A stretch of DNA of 64,000 nt from the NCBI GenBank assembly GCA_002633005.1, contig NMRA01000188.1:596377-660376 (forward strand), in the 5' to 3' direction. The position numbers and the translations under genes are program-made. The notes beneath the pieces are model-generated. The model saw nothing but the letters and a program-made list of their open reading frames with translations, did no database searches and was not told the DNA's origin. This document shows, piece after piece, positions 27,930 through 41,100 of this stretch (its first letter is position 1; each line of letters starts with the position of its first letter). The DNA comes from Phoronis australis (lineage: Eukaryota; Phoronida; Phoronidae).

Positions 27930-29072
27930 GGTGATACTTACCAGCTTATACAAGGATTCCTCCTGGTCAGCCGCACTATAGCCAACCCTGAAATAGTCAC
28001 AGTAAGTTTGTTAGTAAGCCCCAAAAGCCAACAGTCAGAATGCTGATAAACAAGGACACAGTACAGTGCATGCCAAAAGTATTGAGACAAAATGACCCAG
28101 AATTATCTTATCCCACTGAGCAGACGCCAAATTCATTGGTCAGAATGTTTTCCCTTGTGGCCTAAAACAAAGAGGAAACAGGATAGTTAGTAAGTTACCC
28201 AAGTCATTCTGTAATATGACTTTGCCCAGATGATTGCTATTACCAGTCATTTTGCTGATAACCAAATTAGCCATCATGACATGGGAGTGGTATTGTGTCT
28301 GATTACTTGTTTCTAGTGCTCAAGTTCCCCATTATGTATGACAAGCAGCACTACAGTGACTTGCTGTTGCTTACCAATATACAACCTCAACTAAGGTACA
28401 TACGTTCAGTGTAAATGGGAATCACTATAGGGGTTTCATAATTTTCAAGTTCCCTACTTTGCAAACAGTCTGTTCACTAAAAACAACATTTATTACATTA
28501 CAGGCTCAAAAAGCATCGATTAATTGATTAAAAGCCTTGTATTACAATTTTACCATGTTATAATAAAATAGAATTGTGCAACATAATCACCTAGACATTT
28601 TGTTCCTCAAATGTAATTACTGCAGGTTCACTTAATAATTAAAACAATTCACTAACCCACTATCTCCCTTGCCCAAGTACTGCACTTGCACTAGTTGATT
28701 GACAAGTCGTGGCTCCACCTCCGTGGTCATGTGACTAGCAGCTTGAGTAACCTTCTTGTTAGAGTCACTTAGCTGTAACAATCAATTGGCTTTTATAGCA
28801 TTTCCACCACTACAAACNAACCACAAAGCAGCAAAGGCAAAAAAACAGCTAGAGTTCACATTAGCAGAAAATTAGGAGAAAATGTGTGATGCATCTTGGT
28901 CAAGATTTTACTAAGATTAAGCCCAAACCGAGAAATGCTCTAATAAAAAAGAAATGGAAAACTGGACGAAGTTTTGCGAGTGTCGAAAATTTGTTGAATT
29001 TTCACGTTGTCTAGCTTGTTTTGAAAAAATGTCATTTTCAATATTGTGCCTGTAACAAGAGGTATTCCAATA

Positions 29073-29111
<39 letters not shown>

Positions 29112-32100
29112 GGTGATACTTACCAGCTTATACAAGGATTCCTCCTGGTCAGCCGCACTATAGCCAACCCTGAAATAGTCACAGTAAGTTTGTTAGTAAG
29201 CCCCAAAAGCCAACAGTCAGAATGCTGATAAACAAGGACACAGTACAGTGCATGCCAAAAGTATTGAGACAAAATGACCCAGAATTATCTTATCCCACTG
29301 AGCAGACGCCAAATTCATTGGTCAGAATGTTTTCCCTTGTGGCCTAAAACAAAGAGGAAACAGGATAGTTAGTAAGTTACCCAAGTCATTCTGTAATATG
29401 ACTTTGCCCAGATGATTGCTATTACCAGTCATTTTGCTGATAACCAAATTAGCCATCATGACATGGGAGTGGTATTGTGTCTGATTACTTGTTTCTAGTG
29501 CTCAAGTTCCCCATTATGTATGACAAGCAGCACTACAGTGACTTGCTGTTGCTTACCAATATACAACCTCAACTAAGGTACATACGTTCAGTGTAAATGG
29601 GAATCACTATAGGGGTTTCGTAATTTTCAAGTTCCCTACTTTGCAAACAGTCTGTTCACTAAAAACAACATTTATTACATTACAGGCTCAAAAAGCATCG
29701 ATTAATTGATTAAAGGCCTCGTATTACAATTTTACCATGTTATAATAATAAAATAGAATTGTGCAACATAATCACCTAGACATTTTGTTCCTCAAATGTA
29801 ATTACTGCAGGTTCACTTAATAATTAAAACAATTCACAAACCCATTATCTCCCTTGCCCAAGTACTGCACTTGCACTAGTTGATTGACAAATCGTGGCTC
29901 CACCTCCGTGGTCATGTGACTGGCAGCTTGAGTTACCTTCTTGTTAGAGTCACTTAGCTGTAACAATCAATTGGCTTTTATAGCATTTCCACCAGACAGT
30001 ACAAACACCATTTCAATTTAAAGTGCTTGTAAACAAAATTTTAAAGCGTGTTATAAGCTAAACCTCTGGCTACAAACTCGTGGCTATAAGCCCACGTTTC
30101 CTAAAAGAAACTATCTATTTGATTTAGACCACTTACTGCTGAAGTAAAGCTTATCTCAAATTGTTCCTAACTCATACGAGATGTCTGTGGTTTCCTGGGA
30201 TGAAAAATCTGACTGGCATTATTGCATGAGAGCATAGTCAGTGCATACAACTGCCGTGGCATGTCAAATTGTAAAGTTCTCTCCAAACCCTAAACCTAAA
30301 ATAACCTCAAAAATTTGAGACCAATGCCGTAATGGTAAATAGTACAAAACAAAAATTCATTTTTGGCATGATCATACACAGGTAATTTTACATAAAATTC
30401 ATTTACTTGGTGTTTCTTGACAAAAAATACTCAAATTCAAATGAAATACCCCCAGGTTTCAGCAAATGTTGGTAAGAAATTATTAACTGAACTGTCAACC
30501 ATATTAGGTTCTCTCACCTTCTTTGTCTGCCACTTCTCCTGAGTGGTCACAGCGGCCGTTTTAGGCCTGTGGCCCGCATGAGTGCCCCCTTGTGTTCGCA
30601 GCGACTGTATCTGCTTCAGTTTCTTGACGTACGTATGACCTCCAAATCGTGTTGGCGACCATCGGCTGCACGTAAAAGTAGAAATGGAGGTCAGTGACAC
30701 TATCCTATGTTAGCTAAATACGCACGCGGCATCATCTTTGCAAACAATTTTTAGTTCATGTTTTAGGGAACAAAATATACTGAGTTTTTAATATGGCAAG
30801 ATAGTGTTCCCAATTATACAGTCAAGTTAAGACCATCGACCAAATGGCATTCAATGATTGCTTCACCAAGTAAATTCACCAACACAAATTTCATTCATTC
30901 CAGGTTGAAATATGAGACTTCAGCCTGTCTTAGCATTGTGTGCTCCTTTAGGATTGGCTGTAACAGTATATAGTAATCTGTTAAGTTAATAAATGCATAT
31001 GCAAATGAGTTAGTACTAACAGAAACTTATTTACTTTTTCTCCAAATAGAGTCATGTACAAAGAGCTGTGGAATAACTGTAAAAACCCAGCCTACAGCAC
31101 AATGTGTTCCAGATGAAATGGACGAACTAAAATTTTGGAAATTTCATGAAAAGGGCTGAAAGTTCAAAGGTGTCGCTTTACTAGATTTGTATTTTATTCT
31201 TACAATATTGTCCAGAGAGAGAACTGGTTTGGGTTCCATATGCGACACAGACACAAACAGCATGGCGTCTAACCTGAACGAAGTGACAGAAATTTCACAG
31301 CTAAAATTGCCTCTGAAACAAAGAGCATGATATTCTGAACCACATGTTGAGCACTTTAGCAACCTAAAATTGTCTTACCAGTAAACAGTTGCATAGCTAC
31401 AGAATTTCAAACAAAACAAGAAAATTTCGTGTCAGTTTCATACTTATTGTGGGTAGACTCGGGCGAAATTTGTCCTCGCCAGTCAACGGCTTGTAGCAGC
31501 GACGAAACAGAAGTGTCACCCTCTGTTAGTTCTTTCTGGAAGTGAACTGAGTAGGAGGAGTGTTCTGGAGGTCGAAGGTTAAGCACCGGACCAGACTCCA
31601 GTGAGTGACGAGGGGTGTGACTGAAAAGAATTAACAAACAACTGTGAGCAATTAAAATAAAATATTAAAATAGCAAAATAGCCAACCTGTCACATAAAAA
31701 TGTTGAATGAGGGAGAAAGGGGGTTCAGACTAGCAGATAGACAAGTGTAAAAATGTTGTCGCAAAAAACAAAATTCAACAGTTTTAAAATTCATTGCTAA
31801 ATTTGTACTTGAAACGATGATGGAGCATTGCTTGAAAATAATAGGAGTTAATTTTTACCACATCAGCCAACAAAAGCAATGGAGCTTAAATCAAGACAGT
31901 GTGCACTTTTGGAGCAGGGGATTGCAAAAAGTGTAAGGCTTTCACATTTCTCATGAAAATGGTGATAATTGTAAATAGTGCCTAAGTTGGAGATGATTTA
32001 TCCAGTGACAGGGAGAAGAGTTTTGTGAAAGTCTCAAAGCAATAAATCTATATGTGACATACTCCCAATAGCAATAAATCTATATGTGACATACTCCCAA

Positions 32101-35100
32101 TAGCAATAAATCTATATGTGACATACTCCCAATAGCAATAAATCTATATGTGACATACTCCCAATAGCAATAAATCTATATGTGACATACTCCCAATAGC
32201 AATAAATCTATATGTGACATACTCCCAATAGCAATAAATCTATATGTGACATACTCCCAATAGCAATAAATCTATATGTGACATACTCCCAATAGCAATA
32301 AATCTATATGTGACATACTCCCAATAGCAATAAATCTATATGTGACATACTCCCAATAGCAATAAATCTATATGTGACATACTCCCAATAGCAATAAATC
32401 TATATGTGACATACTCCCAATAGCAATAAATCTATATGTGACATACTCCCAATAGCAATAAATCTATATGTGACATACTCCCAATAGCAATAAATCTATA
32501 TGTGACATACTCCCAATAGCAATAAATCTATATGTGACATACTCCCAATAGCAATAAATCTATATGTGACATACTCCCAATAGCAATAAATCTATATGTG
32601 ACATACTCCCAATAGCAATAAATCTATATGTGACATACTCCCAATAGCAATAAATCTATATGTGACATACTCCCAATAGCAATAAATCTATATGTGACAT
32701 ACTCCCAATAGCAATAAATCTATATGTGACATACTCCCAATAGCAATAAATCTATATGTGACATACTCCCAATAGCAATAAATCTATATGTGACATACTC
32801 CCAATAGCAATAAATCTATATGTGACATACTCCCAATAGCAATAAATCTATATGTGACATACTCCCAATAGCAATAAATCTATATGTGACATACTCCCAA
32901 TAGCAATAAATCTATATGTGACATACTCCCAATAGCAATAAATCTATATGTGACATACTCCCAATAGCAATAAATCTATATGTGACATACTCCCAATAGC
33001 AATAAATCTATATGTGACATACTCCCAATAGCAATAAATCTATATGTGACATACTCCCAATAGCAATAAATCTATATGTGACATACTCCCAATAGCAATA
33101 AATCTATATGTGACATACTCCCAATAGCAATAAATCTATATGTGACATACTCCCAATAGCAATAAATCTATATGTGACATACTCCCAATAGCAATAAATC
33201 TATATGTGACATACTCCCAATAGCAATAAATCTATATGTGACATACTCCCAATAGCAATAAATCTATATGTGACATACTCCCAATAGCAATAAATCTATA
33301 TGTGACATACTCCCAATAGCAATAAATCTATATGTGACATACTCCCAATAGCAATAAATCTATATGTGACATACTCCCAATAGCAATAAATCTATATGTG
33401 ACATACTCCCAATAGCAATAAATCTATATGTGACATACTCCCAANTAAAAATGGCCACTAGGTGGCGCAAACTATGTCGAATCCATCCGAAAACGGCAGG
33501 ATAGCGTCATCTCACTACTAGGTGCCTACATACCAAATTTCATGAAAATCCGTTCAGGACTTTTGAAGATACAAAGGTAAGCGTAAAAAACTAAAATTGC
33601 CACTAGGGGGCACACCGGTAGTCGGATCCGTCCGAAAGTTCGCACATGCCGTCCCATTCATGAATGGAACATATGTGCCAAATTTCATGAACATATGTCA
33701 AAGGGTTTTGGAGATAGAGCAGCGGACGCCGGACGCCATACGCCGGACGGACGCCGCCCGGACGGACGGACGGACGGACGGACGGAGATGACGGCATAAT
33801 GCGTCCACATATAAATATGTGGGCGCATAATAAAAATGATGACGTACATTTGAGGCACATGAAAAACATAAAGAGTCATTTCAAAATGTACACCCAAAGG
33901 ATATCTGTCTATTACAGGATTATGTTGAATAATTAGAATGCAGACTCACCTTGGAGTGTTTGTAGTTTGTCGTTTGAGCGTGACTGGAGCGGTTTGGGGA
34001 CGTGATATGCTGGGGACTGAAGCCGACGCATACTTGTACCCCGGAAGGGGTCTACTGCCCATCTACATAATTCAGAACAGCAAAACATTAGTTCTGAGAT
34101 CACTAATTGTAAAGAATAAAGTATATAACTAATTCTGTTTCACAAACGAATGATAACGCTAAACCGATTGTTTTCGATTTCAGAAAGTCTTTTCTACAAG
34201 AACCTGCATCAAAAAACTGAATGCTTATATATCTAATTTATATTATTTTCTTAGACTAGTACTGACAATGTGGCACTGTTTGTCAAGAGGAACACATTAA
34301 ACACAATGTAAGACAGCTCTGAAATATCCTTGGTTTGGTCAGAAAAAGACTATGAAATGAACAATTATAGAGAAACACACAATAAAGGACATGGAAAACA
34401 GTGGTATTTAACATGCCAGTGCTAAATCTTATTCACATAATCGCCATGGATACTCACCTTTTCCTTCCTGGATACCATGGTATTTGAGACATCATCCACC
34501 ATGTTCAGAACTGTGTTCAATTTGACAGTTTTCTGAGCAGGTGACTCCGTTCTATGAAGAACAGAACCCACAATGAGTCAAGATCACACATTACAACCAC
34601 AACGAAATTTCACCAATGTCCGATAAAAACATCATCAAAATTGTCAGTTTTTTATTTTTGCAATGGATCTCTACAACATTGTAAATAGACACAAACAGCC
34701 AGCCTTGAAGAATTCTATAACCTTATTATTATCAATGGGCACAACTGACAATTACTAGTGAGACTACTCATCTTTTTGGGCTTAGACGGGGTAGCTAATC
34801 TGCATATTTGCTTAGAATATTGCCAACAGTAGTGAATCGTGGGTGTCGCTCACAGACAATAGGTCTTTTGAAATCAGCTTACAAAGTAAGTGAAAGTTTT
34901 TTTGTGAACCCTGCTCTTAGTCATACAACTGTCCCAGTTGGACTGTCTAACTAAACACTTAACAAAGAGTTTATGGTATTGGCTAGATCATAATTGTTTT
35001 ATTACCCGTTTGGATTATGAATAGCACAGCCCAGAAAGACATGTACAGAGAAAAGCTACCATTTCCATGTTAGTTCTACAGTTGAAACTTCCTGTAGCCT

Positions 35101-38100
35101 GCTAGGAAGTCAAAATTACAACAAAATAACCTTTCAATTTAGTATGCAGGAAGAAGTCGAGTAAAATCAAGACACTTTTGGACTATATCAGAGAATCAGT
35201 GATATCAAGATGACTTCGAATTTACAGAGTGTGATTATTTGGGCTATATTCTTCCTTTATTAAATGATTTTAAAAGTCAGTTTGAGTAACTGGGTTGAGC
35301 AACCCAAAAAGCTCTGTACCACACCAACAGTCAAAGGTTTGGACTTTTGCGTGGCCATCGTACAAGAAAATCCTATATCCCTCGCAGAAAATCAAACCTA
35401 TCAAACATACCTATCCATCGCAAAACTAACTTGACGGCCACCAGGTGGTGCTGACTTTGGCTTTAATTTCTGACTCGCGAATGGTTGACGTCTCTCCAGG
35501 GGATAGTAATTCTCTGCTGTTTTGTAGAATCTCTCTAATGACTGAGCAATTATCAAACTCCTGGAACGTCTGTCATGCTCTGAAATGGAACGTTCTACTG
35601 TAACTACCCTAACAGGAAAGATCACACAAAACCCAGACCTACATGTTTAAAGACATTGGGCAACCTTTACTGAACCATGATGGAGTAATCAAAATGCTTC
35701 ATCCTTTGTTTGTTCAATTGAAGACCCCCAGTTATGAGCCTGGATCCACACCACGGACATACCAAAGCTTTTTAAGACCAGCCATTGGTGAATTTCCCAC
35801 TATCCCAGAAAACTTGATCAAGAACCAATGATTGGATTAACATGATAAAGAATACAAAAATACAAAGAAAAAATAATTGAAGAATACAGTGTGGCCTAGT
35901 GGGATAAGTGTCCGTTTGGTTTACTCAAGGTTCAGGTGCCACAGTGGTACACTGCTAGACCCTACCTCCTCAGCTTTGTTTCACGTACATGTCAATAAAG
36001 CATAAACATGGTTATAGGTGATCAGTGCAATGGGCCAACCTGAGCGACCTGCACATGTCTGGTATATCGTGTACCAGACTATACCACAGCAGTGACTCAT
36101 ATTGCCTTCAAAAATGACCGTCAAGAGTTCATTAATGTCTCCACAACAAACCTAGACTCAACCACATGTCTGCTCCACGAAAATCGACGAAACATAAGTC
36201 AGGAATTAAATCTTGTGCTCAACACAATTATTCGCGAAACTAATTAAATCATGCGTGTGAAGCAAAAATACAAAGTCTCTAAGAACATTACGCACAACTG
36301 CTAGTTACTGACAAGAGAGTGATTCGCTCATCATCAACTACTTGGCTAAACCTTTTTTAGCAATTGCAAGGCCAAGTCCTAAGAAATTTTCATGAAATAG
36401 GTCCCACGCTTACCACTGATACTAGACTTCGCTTTATTTTGTGACGCTGATGACGGGAGGTTATCCTCCGGAGTTTCACCACTTTCGTGAGCAGAATATC
36501 TGACGTCATACGGCGTGCCGCTGCGACCACACAGCTGCAGGCTACCTGGTAGAGACAAGAGAAACTAGTGAACGTGAGATACCAAAAATCCATAGATATC
36601 ATAGGACACGATAAAATTTAAGTTAACTTTGTTGCCTGATGATTGGGGCACAGTTTTGTAGTTTCAAACAAGTGCAAAATAAATGTTTTATAAAATTCCG
36701 CAGCTTATATATTCAGCTGATTTCCACTAAATATGACAAAAGGACTTAGGATTTTTTTTGTCTACATAGTACGATCTTGAGATTGCAAAACAGCATATTA
36801 AATAATTTAGTATGTGCTTCAAATTATACATAGCAACCTTCCATCCAGTTTATGTGGTTCGACACGTGCTACTTTTTAACAGCTAGAACCTTTTCAGTTG
36901 TGGAGCATGCGTATGACATCTGACATACTGCTTCATCAGACATAGTGAGATGTATTGTATATTACTTCATACAATAACTAGGAAATATCAAATCCAGAGT
37001 AATGCAAAATGCAGTAAGAAGGCAAATGATAAATCATGCGAGAGTTGCAGTGCATCAGTCCATCTCTCTCACTTCATAACTAACACGAGGACATGCGAGA
37101 GAACTTGGCAAGGGGGTAAGTAAACCCACAAAAAGGAGAGTGATTATTTCCTGCTATCACTGATAACAAAAATAGTAATTTCAACAAAATTTAAGAAATA
37201 TTTCCCAGCATCTAACGTAAATAAAATGTAGAATTGAATGTGCGTTAAAACTATAAATAATGCATGGCTTTCTGTGCGAAGAGGCGACGGGCATGTGACA
37301 GTACCCTGTGTTAAAAATAGGAAGGGGAATAAATGGGTATCACCTGTGAATGTTATCTGGTCTGCTGGGGAACAGGTTAAAGTCTATTGTCAACATAGAA
37401 TGTTATTTATTATCCAGGTGTTTTCAACAATGCTCACATTTGGAGAACTGGCTTAAGGGTTGGGATGAGGCAATAAACAATGTGGTATCAATGCTCTGTA
37501 ACTCTGTGAGGGATATATTACCACAGTATGTGTCCCTTCTATACGCACAGAACTATCACGGGGCTGGTTCAGTAGTATTCTGAGCACAAAAAGGATAAAG
37601 ATTGCTTGATTAGCTGTTAGATACATGGGTGTCTCCACGTGCATGGGCAGGGAAGTTTAGGTACCTTGAAATGGGAAGGACAAAAACTTGCTTAACTGTA
37701 AGATATAACTAATTAGATTCCACTGTATTTCCACAATGGAGTAAACAAATACTGCGGAACTATCCTATTCAGATCTCAAAAAACTAATGACTAAGCTCTG
37801 GCAGACAAATGTTCAACAAAAAAGTGCGCTACAAATGATCTACTTACGCTTAGACACCTAAAACAGAGTAAATCACCGGGTCAAAGACATCACCTACACA
37901 ATAACTTAATACAAACATTATTGAAATTGAAGCATAATCCAAGAAATCTTGATATTCAAGATGTGTGAAACTTGAGTTTCCAGACTTTACATACAATTAA
38001 CAATCACAGTATAGCACTTTACGGGCAGATGACGACAACTTAACCCATTACTTTTCTATGGTTCACTTTATCAAATGATTTTAAGTAATCAATAAAAGGC

Positions 38101-41100
38101 AGCACATATCAACCAGCCTACCTAGCACACCCTGTTGTCGCTTTTGTTCTTCCTGATAATTTTTCCACTCAGCAAGTTTTTCTTGCCTACTCTCTAAAGC
38201 CGTCTTCGGTCTTCGCTTTGAAGTTGGCGAGATAGGATTTGCACCTAAATCAAAAATACCTAACATGTTCACAACATCCCAGATTTAGCCTCAGCGTGAC
38301 AGTTGTTTATCAGCTCTTAAGCAGGGATAACACAGAGGTCAATGGAAGGACTCCTTCTCAATCAAACAACAAAAGAATACAAGATCAATCTTCAACTCCA
38401 ATAGTGCCTTGATACAGCAGGTTTGTACATTACATAACTGCTCTGTCCTGTTTGTATACAACACAGGAGAAAATGATATATTGCCAATCATCCATCACTG
38501 CTGAGCTGATGTACTACAAATGTATCCTGAAGTCAGTGAAAGAAGGTGATCTTACAAGTGCAAATCTCACAACAACAACTTTTTCCTTTTGCAATTTAGG
38601 CTTTTTTGAAAGGACGCCATCAAGCAGATCTATACGACAATTCTGTTTTCTTTACAATTCTCAATTTATTTATAAAGCATTTTATTGTAACTGAGATGAC
38701 AATACAATACTTTGAATTGTAACAAGAATATTAATAACAATAACAATGAAATTAACAGGTTAAATAATTATCTGAATTTTAATAGAATTAATACTTTAAG
38801 TCTGCTTTTATCCGAAATGTAGATAATTTTTTTCTCTTATTTATTTTCATCATGCCTTTCTAAACCTAAATAGTTAATCTCTACTTACAATGCACCAAAG
38901 CTGTTATGTTACTCCTTTCATTCACATGATAACTGTATACTTAAAACACTTCAAACAACATTTCAAATATTCAAAAAAGCGACAAAATGACATGCTAAGA
39001 GTAGCAATAACAGTCATGTCAATCAAGCAAACATTTCAACTTATTTTATCTAAAATTCAAAAAGACCTGAAGAATTTTAAGAAACCCATGTGACCACAGG
39101 ATAAACGTAATATGAAGTTATTGTCAATGGCGAGACAAAAATCTAACCCCAATTCACAGCACCACTAGCAGATATTCACCTGGCACGTCTATTTGTATCT
39201 TGACAGGCGATGCCGACCGTGACTCTGGCAAATTCAAATCATTGTTGCTGTCTGGTAACGCCTCCTGTTGGTCGTCGTAGCTGCCCATCTGCAAGTGAGG
39301 GTTAATCAGACTCCGCAGAGGATGAATGGCATTCTCAGGGAAACTGGGCTCATCCTCTGATTTGACTACGGCTCTCTAAAAAGACGACCAATAACAAAGG
39401 TGAGAGAAAACAAAAGGATATCAGAAATATCATAAACTAAATAAAATCGAGCACAGCAAGAAGTTGAGAATGTCTTTATATCAGTCAAGGGCACATGGCA
39501 GAAAAAATGGGATGGATGCCACAGCCATGAGCATAGTTCCTCACTAGACGTGATCAATTGAGATCCCTGAATCACAAAGCTGTGCGCAGACTCACACACA
39601 CAGCTCATTGACCAGCAAACACGATACTGGACAGAAACACTCTTTACGCACCAAAAAACAGTTCCCAACTCACAATCTCATGCCTGGGTTTAGATACACA
39701 ATGTCCACATTTCATGTTAGGCAGTCAGTGAGTCGGGAGTTGTGCTTTTGGCTGTGTAAACCATGTTTTGTGAGTCTGATGCCATGATAGGTGATCAGAG
39801 AGCCATGTTTTGGAATCTACGAACTGAATTAAGGATATCTCAAACCTTATTCACAAAAACTGCGTGGAAATTTATTTACTACTTCTCCGAGGTCAAGGGT
39901 TACAAGACTGTTACTCAAATCGAATCTCCCGCCAGTTAGCCATAGAGCAGTTCCGTATGTAACCTCAGTTCTTTCATTCACCATGTTGCCATGATATCGA
40001 GTCAACAAGGTGTACATAGGATAGAAAGAAGGCAGTGAAAACAAGGACAAAACACACTTTTGATTCTGTGAGGAACTTGTGGGTCTGCATGCATACGACC
40101 GTTGAGAACGAATGAACTAAGTCCAAGTTACGGCACCAGCCTCTGTGAATTTGTGTTCACGAACACAGCAAGTTGAGGAAAGAGATAAATCCTTGACCAC
40201 ATTCAATAATTTGATCGGTAATTTGACATTTTGCTGTTTCGATTTCATGCTCATGACGCGCTTTAAACACCAACACCATTTGTGTTGTCCATTTCATACT
40301 TGGTTTTGTATCAGTCTCTCGGAGCGTGGTGTGTATAATAATGAACTGTTTACCAACTTTCAAGAATGTCAACAGTTGACCCCACCTTGCTCTAGCTGGA
40401 CTCTATCACAAGGCACAAAATTGAAGCGTTTTAGTGATAATTAAGTTAATTATGCACAACAAATTCAGTTGACATTGCAAATGGATGTTGAAATAGTGAA
40501 CATGGTTAAGTGACATGTATAAGTTATATTGACCAAAAATAAGTTTTCACAAAAATTAAGCAATAACCGTCAAATTTTGAAGATTCGAAACGTTTTCTGT
40601 TTTTTCTCTAGCTGCAGTAAATCGACTTAATTTCAACTTAGGAACATGGGATCCCAAAAACAGCTTGGTGAACTTAAAACTGAAACTTTCCAATTTTAAA
40701 ATTCATTCATCCATGTCAAAAACAGAATTTTCTTTTAAAACACTTATTTTTGCTACCGAAAGATAGATGAATACAGCTGAAATTATTTTACAAATTTAAA
40801 ATACCTTAATTTGGCATAGAAACAAAACTAAATAAGAAATCGAAAATTCCTTACAGAATTTTTGAGGTAAATTGTGAATTTTCCATATAAAAAGGGTTTC
40901 ATTACAATTGACCAACGGGTTATTTTTTTATGGTTGTACCTTTCTTAAAGATGGAATTTTGACTTAGAAAAGATGTTAACATAATAATAATAATGGCACA
41001 TCAATATAAAACACATTTATTTTTTAAATTTCTGATCTTTTTATTTTCAGAAAATGAAGTTGACATAACTGTTTTTTATTAAATGAGTTAAAATGAAGGT

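Larger units (their letters stand above)
27637..28817. repeat. Allelic copy 1 of the exon 15-16 segment
   Basis: Offset by 1182 bases from 28819..30007. It carries complete second versions of exon 15 (28657..28772) and exon 16 (27942..27987). It is continuous with exon 17 on its low-coordinate side. Most simply the two haplotypes were placed in tandem. Confidence 0.88.
28819..30007. repeat. Allelic copy 2 of the exon 15-16 segment
   Basis: Near-identical to 27637..28817, which precedes it across a single N at 28818. Differences are single bases and a three-base ATA indel. It is continuous with exon 14, so I used this copy in the gene model. Confidence 0.88.

Noticed and set aside
32039-33444. 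CRISPR array
   Set aside because: The units are contiguous 32-base tandem repeats with no spacers, in an animal intron.
33597-33869. Open frames through the CGGA tract
   Set aside because: The tetranucleotide tract is open in several frames by composition alone.
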